Source: Physcomitrium patens (Eukaryota > Streptophyta > Bryopsida > Funariales > Funariaceae). Taken from it: a DNA stretch of 64,000 nucleotides. This document shows positions 1-11,653 of the stretch, one piece after another. Made by a program: the position numbers and the translations under genes. The DNA lies in assembly GCF_000002425.4 (NCBI RefSeq), contig NC_037254.1:24593727-24657726 (forward strand), written 5' to 3'. Below the pieces are notes generated by a model that saw nothing but the letters and a program-made list of their open reading frames with translations, was not told the DNA's origin and did no database searches. The first letter of the stretch is position 1, and each line of letters begins with the position of its first letter.

Positions 1-1877
1 ACTATCGACATTTTATTGAATCCTTTGTCATTATCTATCAACCGTTAACCCACTTGTTAAAAAAACCCCCGTCAGATGGATCTAGCCCAATATGGACTGA
101 AGACTATACTTTTGCATTCGACGAATTGAAACAAAAATTGGTATCTGCTCCAATTCTTGTAACACCTTGTTGGACAAAACCGTTTCATGTCTATGTGGAC
201 GTGTCCAATGTTGCTATTGGATCCGTTCTCAGTCAAAAGGATGAAAAAAGATTAGATCATCCCATATATTATGCGAGCTGATAATTTGTTGCGGCAGAAC
301 AAAATTATAATACTACCAAGCAAGAGGCCCTCGAAATAATCTACTCTGTACAAAAATTTTGCCATTATCTACTTGGATACTCATTTGTGTTCCACGTTGA
401 TCATGATGCACTTAAGTACATGATAAATAAACCTCAATTGAGTGGACGAATTGCTTGATGAGTTTTACTTCTCCAGTAATTCAACTTTACAATTAACGTT
501 TGATCCGACAAGAAATATGCCAATGCGGATCACTTATCCCGTTTATCTAATATACTAGATAATGAGCCAATAAACGATGCTCTTTTGGATGCACAACTAT
601 TCGCTTTGGGTGTCATTACACATGGATATGGTGAATTGATCCAATATCTGACGTTTCAGACTATTTCCATTTCTTATAATGAAAAATTAAAGAAGCGTCT
701 GATTTTAAAAAGTGCGTCGTATACCATGATTGGAGATGCCTTATACAAATAAGGGCGGGATGGAATTTTATTTCGTTGCATCTTTTAAAGTGAAGTTTGA
801 ATAATTTTGGAAGAATATCATTTAGATAGTTGTAGTGGACATTTTACAGGAGATAGTACTGCTCGCAAGGCTTTAATGGCTAGTTATTGGTGGCCCATAA
901 TGTTTTCTGATGCGCACCAATTTGTTCATCGTTGTGATTCCTATCAACAAATTGATCGACCCACGGATACTTCAGCGATGCCGTTAGTACCAATCTTGGC
1001 ACATGCACCATTTGAAAAATGAAGAATTGATTTTGTTGGACCTATTGCACTAGTATCGAGACATGGACAAAAGCGGTATATTCTAGTAGCCACGGACTAC
1101 ATAACCAAATGGATGGAGGCCATGGCAACAAAAACTGATAATGCCAATATCGTAGCAATATTTTTATATGAAAATATTATCACTCATTTTGGCTGTCCAA
1201 AAGAATTGGTTAGTGATCGCGACACACATTTTCTTAATGTCACAATTGAAGCATTAATAGTGAAGTATGAGATCAAGCACTGCAAAACTACACTTTATCA
1301 TCCACGAGCCAATGGATAAACTGAAAAGACAAATGGTATCCTATGCAAGATCTTAACAAAGACTATTTCAAGAACGGGAACCGATTGGGACACTAAATTT
1401 TTTGCAACTTTATGGGCGTATCGTACTGCATATAAAGTAACTACCAATTCTATCCCATTTCAATTGGTATTCGGTCAGGAGGAAATTCTACCAATTGAAT
1501 TGGAAGTCCAAAGTTTACGAATTGTGTTGGATGAATGTCTGGGAGACAGAGACTCTCTTCAATATAGGTTAGTTCAATTGGAGAAATTGGATGAAGCTAG
1601 GGCTACGACTTTCTTGATCATGGAAGCTACACAGTGCCGTAGAAAGAGTTATTACGACAGTAAGTTACGACCGAAATATTTTATGTCCAATGATCTGGTG
1701 CTACTTTATGATAGCCGCTTTAACAACTTTCCCGATAAATTTCAAGTACGATGGCATGGGCCTTATCGGGTGGTGGGAGGTTTCCCTAATGGTTCCATTC
1801 AATTGGAAGATTTTTTGAGAACCCGCTTCACAACACATCTTAATGGGAACCGATTACGTCTGTATTATATGTAAACT
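1..1877 (+). pseudogene. A1 pol remnant: RT thumb/connection, RNase H, integrase
   Basis: This is the C-terminal half of a gypsy polyprotein. Base 1 lies just after the RT palm; RNase H follows (about 150-540), then the integrase zinc-binding region (about 820-960), the DDE core (about 1030-1380, with the SDR-type second Asp near 1210), and a C-terminal domain ending at the TAA at 1872-1874. The same protein is nearly open in A2. Here it is broken by stops, for example near 280, 457 and 752, and by a stop where A2 has the Trp before the first catalytic Asp (about 1021). The zinc motif has lost its last Cys (a Tyr codon near 944). Most stops sit where A2 has CGA, CAA or TGG, which fits methylcytosine decay. 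Confidence 0.85.
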
Positions 1878-2211
1878 CGGGACTGGTTTACTCAGTGGAG
1901 GAAGGGAGTCTTCGTAATAATGATTACTGACAGGATTGGAAAGGTTGTCATAGTTAGGAAACGATTGATGGTTAGTTTTGGATACTAAAACTGACTAGTC
2001 AAGAACTTAGATATTCTTGATTAGATGTAAGATTAAGGTACACTGGATTAGATGTTCTTGATTCAGACCCCGAGTAAGCAGTTAGGAGCGGGGTACTCAT
2101 AGAAGGTTTCATTGTTGCAAATTTCAGACATTGTGCTTTGAACTGTAAGCTTTACGACAGTAATCAACAATAGTATTAACACAAGGAAGTATTGAGAGTT
2201 TGATTTTCACA
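1878..2211 (+). other. A1 spacer between pol and 3' ORF
   Basis: About 330 bases with no coding signal separate the pol stop from the accessory ORF start. The same gap of about 320 bases is present in A2 (35711-36031), so it is part of the element. It may hold the leader or promoter of a subgenomic or spliced RNA for the 3' ORF; no splice sites were assigned. Confidence 0.5.
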
Positions 2212-2997
2212 ATGTCGATGGAAAGAGTGAAGAGAGGACCAGAACGATTGGAAAGTCGCTGCAATGTGAGGTCTAAGTGCGATCTGGGATCGCCGTCTCT
2301 TGTAGTTATCACCAACATGGAACCAATGAAGTTAGATATATATTGGTCATTGAAAAGGCAAAAAGATTTTAGAAATACACAGTTATTTATATTTTTACGA
2401 GGATTGGATAAACTACCACCAATTGATATAGAACGAGTGGTAGAATATATAGAAAATTATGATCCAGAGGATGGTTCGAGTGTGATAAGAGGAGTTTTGA
2501 TTGGGATAGATGAAAATATCTTACATAAGGTTTTTCATTTATCAATCGGAGAGCTTGAGGTGGGAAGAGACATGTCAAATGATTTCAGGCCAAGAATCTA
2601 CTTCAAAGGAGGGATGTCATCTCTCGAGCAAAATCAAGGATGGAAGGTACAGGAGGCACTTATGCCCAAACTTATGGAATAGATGTGGTTCGTTCAGAAG
2701 CAATTAGCATTGAATCGGCATACCACCTACATGGTGAAGCAATTACTATTTTCCACGATAGGAACACTGGAAGGCATGGTATTCAATTGGACAGCTTATG
2801 TGGCCACAAGGATACATGCAGAAATGGGAGCTAAGCGGAAGACGGGGAAGTTTGCTTTACTATTATGTTCCAATTCTGTGATTGAATAAACATTGAAACA
2901 GGAATTTCAACTAGTAGTTCTAAGTTTACAAACGAGAATAGTTAGTCTAGGGGTAATGGTGTATGAAGTGGGAGAATCTAGCAGAGTAGCAGAACGG
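2212..2997 (+). pseudogene. A1 3' accessory ORF, N-terminal part (broken)
   Basis: The reading starts at ATG 2212 and is colinear with the first ~250 residues of the intact 564-residue ORF of A2 (34016-35710). Shared landmarks are a VVITNMEPMKL-type stretch, the tract EYIENYDPEDGSS, the block YFKGGMSS, and FEGMVFNW-like residues followed by AAYVATRIHAE-like residues. In-frame stops occur at about 2680 and 2887. The frame is cut at 2997 by the 5' LTR of element B and continues at 11654 beyond it. No signal peptide or clear membrane segment is seen. Function is not recognised. Confidence 0.8.
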
Positions 2998-4333
2998 TGT
3001 CGTGTTGTAACACGAGTATACAGTGAAAATAAAAAGAAAGGGGAATTTTATTAATATTCAGTTACCTCGAATATTGGAAGCATCGACCAACTCCAGTACA
3101 AATACTGAGTGGTCAGGTTCAGTCACTCCGTTACAGTCAGCCGGGGCATACTGAAATGCTCCATTCGATTCTAATAACGGGAGTCAGCAGGAAGAGAAGG
3201 ACCAATTCACACGACGGGTTCGAGGAGCCAATTGGATCCAATTTCGATAATCCAATCCGGGTCCTCTTATCCAATATGAGACCTGAATTGGCCGGTCAAC
3301 CCAATGCAGTCTAATTACGGGAAATCCAGGTCTTACTACGGGTCTTAGCCAATCTGACGCGAGGACCAATTTGACCCAATTACAGGAACATCCAGGTTAC
3401 TACGGGCATCTTTCCCAATATACGACCTGAATTGGTCGGGCGACTCAATGTGGTCCCGATTACGGGGTTCGATTCTGTTTCAGGCTGTCCTGTTCTCTGT
3501 GCCATTTCAGAGAACATTGTTTTCGGTAAATGGATTTCTTAAAGGTAAAAACGGAGGAGAAAGCTTGACGGCGAGAGCCAATTTCGGATCCGAGCTTGAG
3601 GTGGGAGCCAATTCCGGATCTAAGATGGAAGATTGAAGAAATTCAGAGGATAAGGTTAGGAGGGATATAGTTTTGAGGGGGGAGGTTTTTTTCTTTCGGG
3701 GAATCAGGAGGGGAGCTAGTTTTCAAGCTTTTGCAAGGTTACCAGTTCAGTTTCATTGGAGGTTTTTGAAGATCAAGGGAATTAGAGAGAGGAGCTTCAT
3801 GCTTTGGGTCGGGGAAGGAAAGACAGAGAATTTGGATTTTTCTTCTTCGTAGAGTTTTGGGAAGACTGAGGCAATCGCTGCTGAAGTCAGTGTTGTAATG
3901 GTGAATCGGGATTTTTAAATGAAGTGGGTTTGAATACTCTTGACTGTTTTGTAAAATCGAGTTACGTCTGTGATTGAAGGATTAAAGGGGTGTCTATAGG
4001 ATTGAGTATGCGGAGTGAATGAAATTTATTGGATTAATCTAACAAGACAGTCAGTGGATACAAGATCGTAAGTACAAAGCAGTATTGAAGGTTAACAGTT
4101 TGGGTTGTACGGGGTTCTTTGTAACGTCTAGAGACCTATCCGCTGGGGCAAAAAAAAAAGAATTCGACAAGCAGTCGAAGAGCATCTGTATAGATTTACG
4201 GTACATTGTTGCAGTCGTTTATATTCCAGCAGTCAAAAACTGATAGACTGCTTGACTATCGACGAATCTCCATACTACCTTCTACAACCAGACGCCCGGC
4301 ACATTTTCAAACAGGAAAGCACGTAATACGACA
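2998..4333 (+). repeat. Element B 5' LTR
   Basis: Terminal inverted bases TGTCGT/ACGACA bound the LTR. The U3 part (about 3190-3470) is full of CCAAT and ATTGG pentamers and holds two related ~50-bp units at about 3269-3320 and 3415-3466. A purine-rich stretch with G runs follows at 3650-3720. It matches 10316-11653 along its whole length and the solo LTR 43677-44876 with internal gaps. Confidence 0.92.
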
Positions 4334-4404
4334 TAAGTGGTGAACTCGACGTAAAAGCTTGAGGTGGAAGGTATTGGATTTCGGTTGATTTTATCTTTAT
4401 TTTT

Positions 4405-6777
4405 ATGGAAAACGAAAATAAAAATTTTGAAGGATTTTTGGGAGAAGTTTCTAGTGGGGAGTCTTCTAAAGGACAAGGTATGCACATGGATCCATCTATT
4501 GCTAGTTTGTTTCAAGCCTTCTCATTGTCAATGCAGCAACAACAAAGCAATGATCGAAAGGAAGCTTTGGCAACCAAAGCATTGCAAGCAGTGGTCAATA
4601 AAATTGATCAATTTGATGGGAAGAATATTTCAAGGTATTTAAGATGTTATGTTCGTGAAATGGAATTAAATCGGATTTCTGAGAAGAAAATGGTTGCACT
4701 ATTTGGACTTGCCACGATACCGGAGATAAGGGACCACATTACATCGATTACGGATCGTTGTGGGAATTCATGGGAGGATTTTTTACATGCATTGAAAGAC
4801 GAATATTTCTTGGAAGATGCTGATCACGTTACTAAGAAGTTGTTGCTGGGATGGATTGAATGGCCCAATAAGAATTTGCAAGCAACAGAGCTACTAAGGG
4901 AATTTGAGAGGCAGTACTCTCAATTATCGAAGGTAGAAAAATTGACATTGGAGCCGAACAAAGTTGATCTATTTCTTCAAGCTGCTGATGGAGAATTGCA
5001 AGAGAAATTAGAACCCCTTCTTGAAGACAAAGAAGAAGATGAAGGATTGACAACGAAGTGGAAGAACGTTGAAGATGCGGTGGGGTTGCTTACAAAAAAA
5101 GAAAGGAGGAAGGATAGGAGTAATATTCCGAAACCAGTACAAGCACCCAAAGCTCCAGTACGTACAACACCACCGACAATGCCTACAGTTCAACCTTCGA
5201 CATCCTTGTCAAAGAAAGCAGATATGGGTATGGAAGAAATTATACGAGGAATGCGAGATCTTCAAATCAAATTGGCAAGACTTGAAGAGAATACTTCTAT
5301 AAACAATTCAAAGAATGTTTCAAAACAAGGATATGTACAAAGATGCATTTGGTGTGATGATGCTTCACACACTAGAAAAGATTGCAATGAATTAAATAAT
5401 ATGATAGGGCAGGGAAATATTTGTTGGAAAGATGGGAAGATAGTATTGAAAGATAGGGAGGATCTTCTTCAAACCAATTTTGGCAAGGAAAGAATGAGAG
5501 CATTGATTCAAGATTACTTAAAAGAGCATGAAACAGTAGTACGAGAAAGTGCAAGTTATGGTGCTAGAGTAGATGATGAAATTGGTGGAAGTACGGAAAC
5601 TAGTGAGTTTTGGGCTTCTGCCGTTTCTACAATGCAAGAAGGGAAATTACCTCGAGAAGCGTTATTGAGAACTGCAGCTACAATACGAGGAAGAACAGGT
5701 TGGGAGGATCCTGTTGAGTCTCTTTCAGTTCATGCATATATTGCTAAGAGCCAACATGAAGCTTTGATGGAAGAAAAAAGACGAGGAAATTTTGATGATA
5801 CTAGAGAAGGAAATTCTTTTAAGAGGCAAACTCGAGGAGACAAGGCTCGGGAGGCAGCTTCACAAGAATTGCCTGTAAAGGATACCACAACATCATTGGG
5901 AGAAAAAACAATGGAGACAAAAGATAAGGGCAAATCAATTGCTTATAAGCTACTTTCTGACATTGAAGCGGCAACAAATTTGAAAGGGGTGTTGGAAGAA
6001 CATATATTAAACGCTAAGGTGGAATTCACATTGAAAGAAGTCTTGGAAATTGCAAAGAAGGAGTTTCATGATGTTATCATTGACAACATTAAGCAAAAGA
6101 GGCAATTAATGAGCGAAACTGGAATGAGTCATGCTATTGATGCAAGAATATGTAGAGATGAAGAAGAGGTTGATATTGGTTACAAGCAACCAACAAATGA
6201 AAAGAATGGATATAATCAGCGAGTACGTTTCGAAGATTCTAGTGACAAGAAAATGGAAAATTTGAGCCATTGTACTCGAAAGCATTGGGCAAGGGCAACT
6301 ACTGAGGTATTGGTGAAGGTAGGAGATATAGAAGAACCAATAGTTGCCTTGGTGGACCATGGTTCTGAAATAAATCTCATGTCTAAAGATCTTTATAAGA
6401 AGCAAAAATGGCCAATTGATATGGAACATGGATGGGCAATACGAGTAGCTAATAACACACGAGGCGAATTATATGGAGCTTGTCCAGATGTCAAAATTCG
6501 GATTGGGGATGTTGCGACGGAGCAACATTTCTTCGTTCAAGATACAACGTCTTATCCGTTGATTTTAGGACAACCTTATATTACGACAACACGCATAGAA
6601 ACAAAGATACTTGACGATGGTTCTGCTTATGCAAGGGTACGGAGCGAAGATGGGAGGAAAGCTGTACAATTTCTAACAGTACCTCCTAACCATGAACGGA
6701 ATCGAGATAGGTTGAGGGAGAAACCATTGCCAAAGATTGTTGAAGGATTTAAGGATTTTGGGGAGGTACCACTGTAG
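4405..6777 (+). CDS. Element B Gag-protease polyprotein
   Basis: A 790-residue open frame starts at ATG 4405, 71 bases after the LTR. The N-terminal part has a Gag-like helical region, then a coiled-coil segment (about residues 273-300) and one CCHC zinc knuckle at C314-C317-H322-C327. A Lys/Glu-rich linker follows. Near the C-terminus is a retropepsin-like domain with the active-site triplet at D651-H652-G653, where D-T/S-G is usual, and the ILGQP block about 50-60 residues later. It would package RNA and cleave the polyprotein. The frame ends at TAG 6775, where the pol frame overlaps it in -1. The His in the active site may be a decay mutation or a family trait. Confidence 0.85.
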   Translation: MENENKNFEGFLGEVSSGESSKGQGMHMDPSIASLFQAFSLSMQQQQSNDRKEALATKALQAVVNKIDQFDGKNISRYLRCYVREMELNRISEKKMVALFGLATIPEIRDHITSITDRCGNSWEDFLHALKDEYFLEDADHVTKKLLLGWIEWPNKNLQATELLREFERQYSQLSKVEKLTLEPNKVDLFLQAADGELQEKLEPLLEDKEEDEGLTTKWKNVEDAVGLLTKKERRKDRSNIPKPVQAPKAPVRTTPPTMPTVQPSTSLSKKADMGMEEIIRGMRDLQIKLARLEENTSINNSKNVSKQGYVQRCIWCDDASHTRKDCNELNNMIGQGNICWKDGKIVLKDREDLLQTNFGKERMRALIQDYLKEHETVVRESASYGARVDDEIGGSTETSEFWASAVSTMQEGKLPREALLRTAATIRGRTGWEDPVESLSVHAYIAKSQHEALMEEKRRGNFDDTREGNSFKRQTRGDKAREAASQELPVKDTTTSLGEKTMETKDKGKSIAYKLLSDIEAATNLKGVLEEHILNAKVEFTLKEVLEIAKKEFHDVIIDNIKQKRQLMSETGMSHAIDARICRDEEEVDIGYKQPTNEKNGYNQRVRFEDSSDKKMENLSHCTRKHWARATTEVLVKVGDIEEPIVALVDHGSEINLMSKDLYKKQKWPIDMEHGWAIRVANNTRGELYGACPDVKIRIGDVATEQHFFVQDTTSYPLILGQPYITTTRIETKILDDGSAYARVRSEDGRKAVQFLTVPPNHERNRDRLREKPLPKIVEGFKDFGEVPL

Positions 6778-9700
6778 AGCGAGATTATGGAGGTACAAAA
6801 GAGGAGGTACTCTCGCGAGATGAAGGTGCCTTTGATGCGAGTTTTATTCGTATATTGGAGAATGGAAATATTATGTATAAGAAAGTTGATGATTTTAAAA
6901 GAAAAGAAAGAAAAAGATTATATGATATTGAAGGACAGTTACGCAAGATAGGTACATTGCAAGATGATGAGAGGATTTTGGGTGTTTATGAAGAAAATGG
7001 GCTGGAAGATTCATTGGAATTGATTACATCTATTGGGTTAGGGGATAATGATAAGATTGTTGAGATTCATTCGAGAGAGGTTTATACCATGCTTGAATCT
7101 TTTCAAGCACCAGAAGTCACAGTAGAGACGAGATATAAAACGAAAGATAAGAAGGTAAAGCCTGTTGCCAGACCATTACCAAAGGATTCTAAAGAACAAA
7201 TGGGAGAAGCATCAAAAGAAGCAAGTTTAAGAGATCCAATGAGTATTGGACATCAATTTACTTAAGAGACTTTTGAAGAATTGAAGATTGGTTCTGATGG
7301 TTCTTTATTGCCGGAGGAAATTACTTGCTTCAAAAAGATGTTGGCTAAACAAGGTAGATCGTTTGCCTTCGAATCTCATGAAATTGGGTGTGTGGATCCA
7401 AATATTATAACACCTATGGTTATCTTCACTGTACCGCATGTACCTTAGAATCTAAGACCGATTCCAGTACCGAGGGCACATTTACCTAAATTGGTCGAAC
7501 TATTGAAAGAAAAGATAAAGATGAAAATATTAGAACCTTCATTTGTGCAGTATTCTAGTCGATGGTTTATGGTACCTAAGAAGAATGGGTCACTACCGTT
7601 TATTCAAGATATGCAGCCGGTGAATGCTGTAATTGTCAAGAATGCAGGAATTGGACCTATTGTGGATGAATTTACTGAGGCGTTTGCTGGAAGGGCGATC
7701 TATTCAATGGGTGATTTGTATTCAGGTTATGATCAATTTCAACTTGCCGAAGGAAGTAGAGATATGACAACGATGAGGACACCGCTTGGATTGGTTAGAA
7801 TGTGCACTCTTTCTCAAGGCGCGACCAACTCAGTTGTGCATATGATGAATGGGATGAATAAGGTATTGAGAGATTTTATTCCGGAAAAGACTATGCCTTT
7901 TCTGGATGATGTTCCTATAAAAGGGTGCAGAGAAGGAGACAAGGATGAAACTTTAGATACGAGGGGGTGTCGCAGATATGTTGTTGATCATATACAAGAT
8001 TGTGAAAAGATTTTAACTCGGCTTGGAGAAGTTCATCTTACATTATCGGGTATGAAGTCCGTATTTGGAGTGCGAGAGGTTGTAATTTTTGGACATTTAT
8101 GCGGATCTTACGGAAGAAAACCAGATCCGACTAAAGTTGATGCAATTGGAAGGATGAAAGAGGATTGTGGTTCTTTAACAGAGGTTCGCAGGTTTTTGGG
8201 TGCATGTGTATTTTATCGAATCTGGATCCCTCATTTTGCTCACATAGCAGATCCATTATATGAACTGTTACGCAAGGGTTACCGATTTGAATGGAAAGAA
8301 AGGCATATTCAGGCAATGCAAAGATTGAAGAAATTATTGATGTCACCTCCAATATTGAGGAAGGTTGATTATAAGTGCAATAGACCAGTGATTCTTACTG
8401 TAGACGCAAGTCTAATTGCCGTTAAATGGGTTGTGAGTCAAGATGATTCGAATGGGAGTAGATTTGCAGTTCGATTTGGGGCTAAAGTTTTAAGTATTCG
8501 TCAGCATGCATATTCGCAAGTCAAAAGAGAACTTTGGGGAGTCGTTTCGGCTATGAAAGCTGAAAGGAATTATTTGATTGGGGCAGTAGTAGTAATTGAA
8601 ACAGATTGCTTGCCATTGCTTAGAATGATTATTAACTGTTCAACGCCAGATATTGCAATGTTGAGATGGATTGCTTATATTAAGTCACGAAATCCAGAAT
8701 TTAAGCATATCACTGGAAAGGACAATTTTGTAGCAGACATGCTATCTCGAGCAAGATACGAGAGGGAGGACGAAATGGTTGAAGACATTGATGATGTCAG
8801 ATTGAAATTCTATTCAATATCAAATCTCAACAGAGAAGACAAGCTATTTCTTGAAGAATCTTATGAAGGAGAATTATTGAATATTGGTCATTATTTGAAT
8901 ACCTTGTCTAAGCAGGGGAATTGGTCTACAGAAAAATTCAAACAAATAAGAAAAAAAGCATATGGATTTTTACTTCGAGATGGATTCTTATGGAAGAGAC
9001 CGAAGAAAGGAATTGGGATGCCACAACGAGTGATAGGCAAAAGGGAAGAAAAACTATAATTATTAAAGGAGTTTCATGATAGTTTATGGACAGGGCATAG
9101 AGGAATCTGGGCTACTTTTGCTAAACTCAAGGAACGATATTGGTGGAAAAAGATGTATCGAGATGTGCTCTCATTTGTAGAGTCATGTGAAATCTGTCAA
9201 TCGTATTCTAATATCCGACATTGAGATGGTCTTCATCCTACGTATCCTCTAGCTATTCATTTTAAATGGGTTGTTGATTTGGTTATTATACCGGTTGGGT
9301 TATGGCAGATGAGATATTTGGTTTTAGCTTGTGAAGATTTATCAAATCTAGTAGAAGGAAGAGCATTGAGGACAAAATCTACAGAGGGGATTTGTAGGTT
9401 TTTGCTTGAAGATGTCATTTGCCGTTACGGGTGCGTAGGAAAAATCACTGCAGATCGTGGAGAATTAAATGCACAAGAAGCTCGTAAGTTCTTTGAAAGA
9501 TGTGGAGTTAAACTATCACTGACTACTGCTTATAATCCGGAAGGGAATGCGAAAAGTGAACGCGGTCACCCGCCGATTGTGAAAGCATTGGTTAAAGCTT
9601 GTAATGGGAAGGTTAAAGAGTGGCCACGGCTTTTGTCATTTGCATTATGGGCTGATCGAACAACACATAGTTCGGTGATAGGATATATGCTAGTAGAACT

Positions 9701-10178
9701 TATGACAGGTCAAAAACCAATTATGCCGATTGAAGAAAAGGTACTTACTTGGAGTATGCTACCATGGGAAGATGGATTGACAAGAGAAGAACTTCTGGCT
9801 ATTAGGATTTGACAATTGGAGCAAACAATGGAAGATGTCCAGATAGCATTGGAAAGGTTAAAAAGAGCAAGGTTACAAAATAAGGCGCGATTCGATAAGC
9901 AACATCGATTGAGACCAAAAGCAATCGAGGAAGGTGACTAGGTACTTATTTATGACAATAGTCTGGATAATCAACATAGTACTTTGCGGAAATTTTCAAA
10001 ACGTTGGTTTGGACCATATGTTGTAACAACTGTTCATGATAATGCGACTTACTCATTACGGGAGTTAGATGGTACAAAATTGAAAATACCAATTGCAGGG
10101 AAGCGAGTAAAAATATTTAAACGAAGACACGCAGAGATGAATATGGAAGACCTTAATGAAGGTACAGAGATTCCGTAG
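6771..10178 (+). pseudogene. Element B pol: RT, RNase H, integrase (six internal stops)
   Basis: One continuous frame, -1 relative to gag-protease, runs to TAG 10176-10178 with internal stops at 7263, 7446, 9057, 9222, 9810 and 9939. RT spans about 7480-8200 with the catalytic block FLDDV at 7898-7912. RNase H (about 8390-8760) ends in an ADMLSRA block. The integrase has an HHCC-type finger (about 9075-9205) and a DDE core (about 9270-9570, with TADRGE and KSERGH blocks). A C-terminal domain with a GPY motif lies near 10010. No chromodomain is seen. The RT residues look intact, but the stops abolish expression. Confidence 0.87.
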
Positions 10179-10315
10179 CAAGAAGATGAAAGTGATATGG
10201 ATAATGAAGGTGACGAAGACGAACAGGACAAAGACGTAGGGGATATATTCTGAATCAAACAGCAATTGGGTAAATTGGTGCATACCGGAGGATGCACAGG
10301 TTCAGAGGGGGTGGA

Positions 10316-11653
10316 TGTCGTGTTGTAACACGAGTATACAGTGAAAATAAAAAGAAAGGGGAATTTTATTAATATTCAGTTACCTCGAATATTGGAAGCA
10401 TCGACCAACTCCAGTACAAATACTGAGTGGTCAGGTTCAGTCACTCCGTTACAGTCAGCCGGGGCATACTGAAATGCTCCATTCGATTCCAATAACGGGA
10501 GTCAGCAGAAAGAGAAAGACCAATTCACACGACGGGTTCGAGGAGCCAATTGGATCCAATTTCGATAATCCAATCCGGGTCCTCTTATCCAATATGAGAC
10601 CTGAATTGGTCGGTCAACCCAATGCAGTCTAATTACGGGAAATCCAGGTCTTACTACGGGTCTTAGCCAATCTGACGCGAGGACCAATTTGACCCAATTA
10701 CAGGAACATCCAGGTTACTACGGGCATCTTTCCCAATATACGACCTGAATTGGTCGGGCGACTCAATGTGGTCCCGATTACGGGGTTCGATTCTGTTTCA
10801 GGCTGTCCTGTTCTATGTGCCGTTTCAGAGAACGTTGTTTTCGGTAAATGGATTTCTTAAAGGTAAAAACGGAGGAGAAAGCTTGACGGCAAGAGCCAAT
10901 TTCGGATCCGAGCTTGAGGTGGGAGCCAATTCCGGATCTAAGACGGAAGATTGAAGAAATTCAGAGGATAAGATTAGGGGGGATATAGTTTTGAAGGGGG
11001 GTTTTTTTTTTTTCTCTGGGAATCGGGGGGAGCTAGTTTTCAAGCTTTTGCAAGGTTACCAGTTCGGTTTTCATTGGAGGTTTCTGAAGATCAAAGAGGG
11101 ATTAGAGAGAGGAGCTTCATGCTTCGGGTCGGGGAAGGAAAGACAGAGAATTTGGATTTTTCTTCTTCGTAGAGTTTTGGGGAAGACTGAGGCAATCGCT
11201 GCTGAAGTCAGTGTTGTAATGGTGAATCGGGATTTTTAAATGAAGTGGGTTTGAATACTCTTGACTGTTTTGTAAAATCGAGTTACGTCTGTGATTGAAG
11301 GATTAAAGGGGTGTCTATAGGATTGAGTATGCGGAGTGAATGAAATTTATTGGATTAATCTAACAGGACAGTCAGTGGATACAAGATCGTAAGTACAAAG
11401 GGGTATTGAAGATTAACAGTTTGGGTTGTTCGGGGTTTTCTGTAACGTCTAGAGACCTATCAGCTGGGGCAAAAAAAAAGACTTCGACAAGTAGTCGAAG
11501 AGCATCCATATAGATTTACGGTACATTGTTACAGTCGTTTATATTCCAGCAGTCAAAAACTGATAGAGTGCTTGACTATCGGTGAATCTCCATACTACCT
11601 TCTACAGCCAGACGCCCGGCGCGTTTTCGAGCAGGAAAGCACGTAATACGACA
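10316..11653 (+). repeat. Element B 3' LTR
   Basis: Direct copy of 2998-4333, preceded by a purine tract (about 10303-10315). It shows the same CCAAT-rich U3 and the TACGACA terminus, then the second target duplicate ACGG at 11654-11657. Confidence 0.92.

Larger units (their letters stand above)
2998..11653 (+). mobile_element. Element B: complete Ty3/gypsy LTR retrotransposon, inserted in A1
   Basis: Two direct LTRs of 1336 and 1338 bp (2998-4333 and 10316-11653) begin TGTCGTG and end TACGACA. A putative primer-binding site starts TGG at 4338, four bases after the LTR, and a purine tract (about 10303-10315) precedes the right LTR. The target duplication is ACGG (2994-2997 and 11654-11657). 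Removing the element and one duplicate restores the A1 reading frame. Gag-protease is open, but pol carries six internal stops, so this copy is not autonomous. The two LTRs differ at only a few percent of sites. Confidence 0.93.

Noticed and set aside
3184-3369. 61-codon minus-strand open frame in the B LTR (also at 10502-10687)
   Set aside because: It lies in the U3 CCAAT-rich region and recurs only because the LTR recurs.
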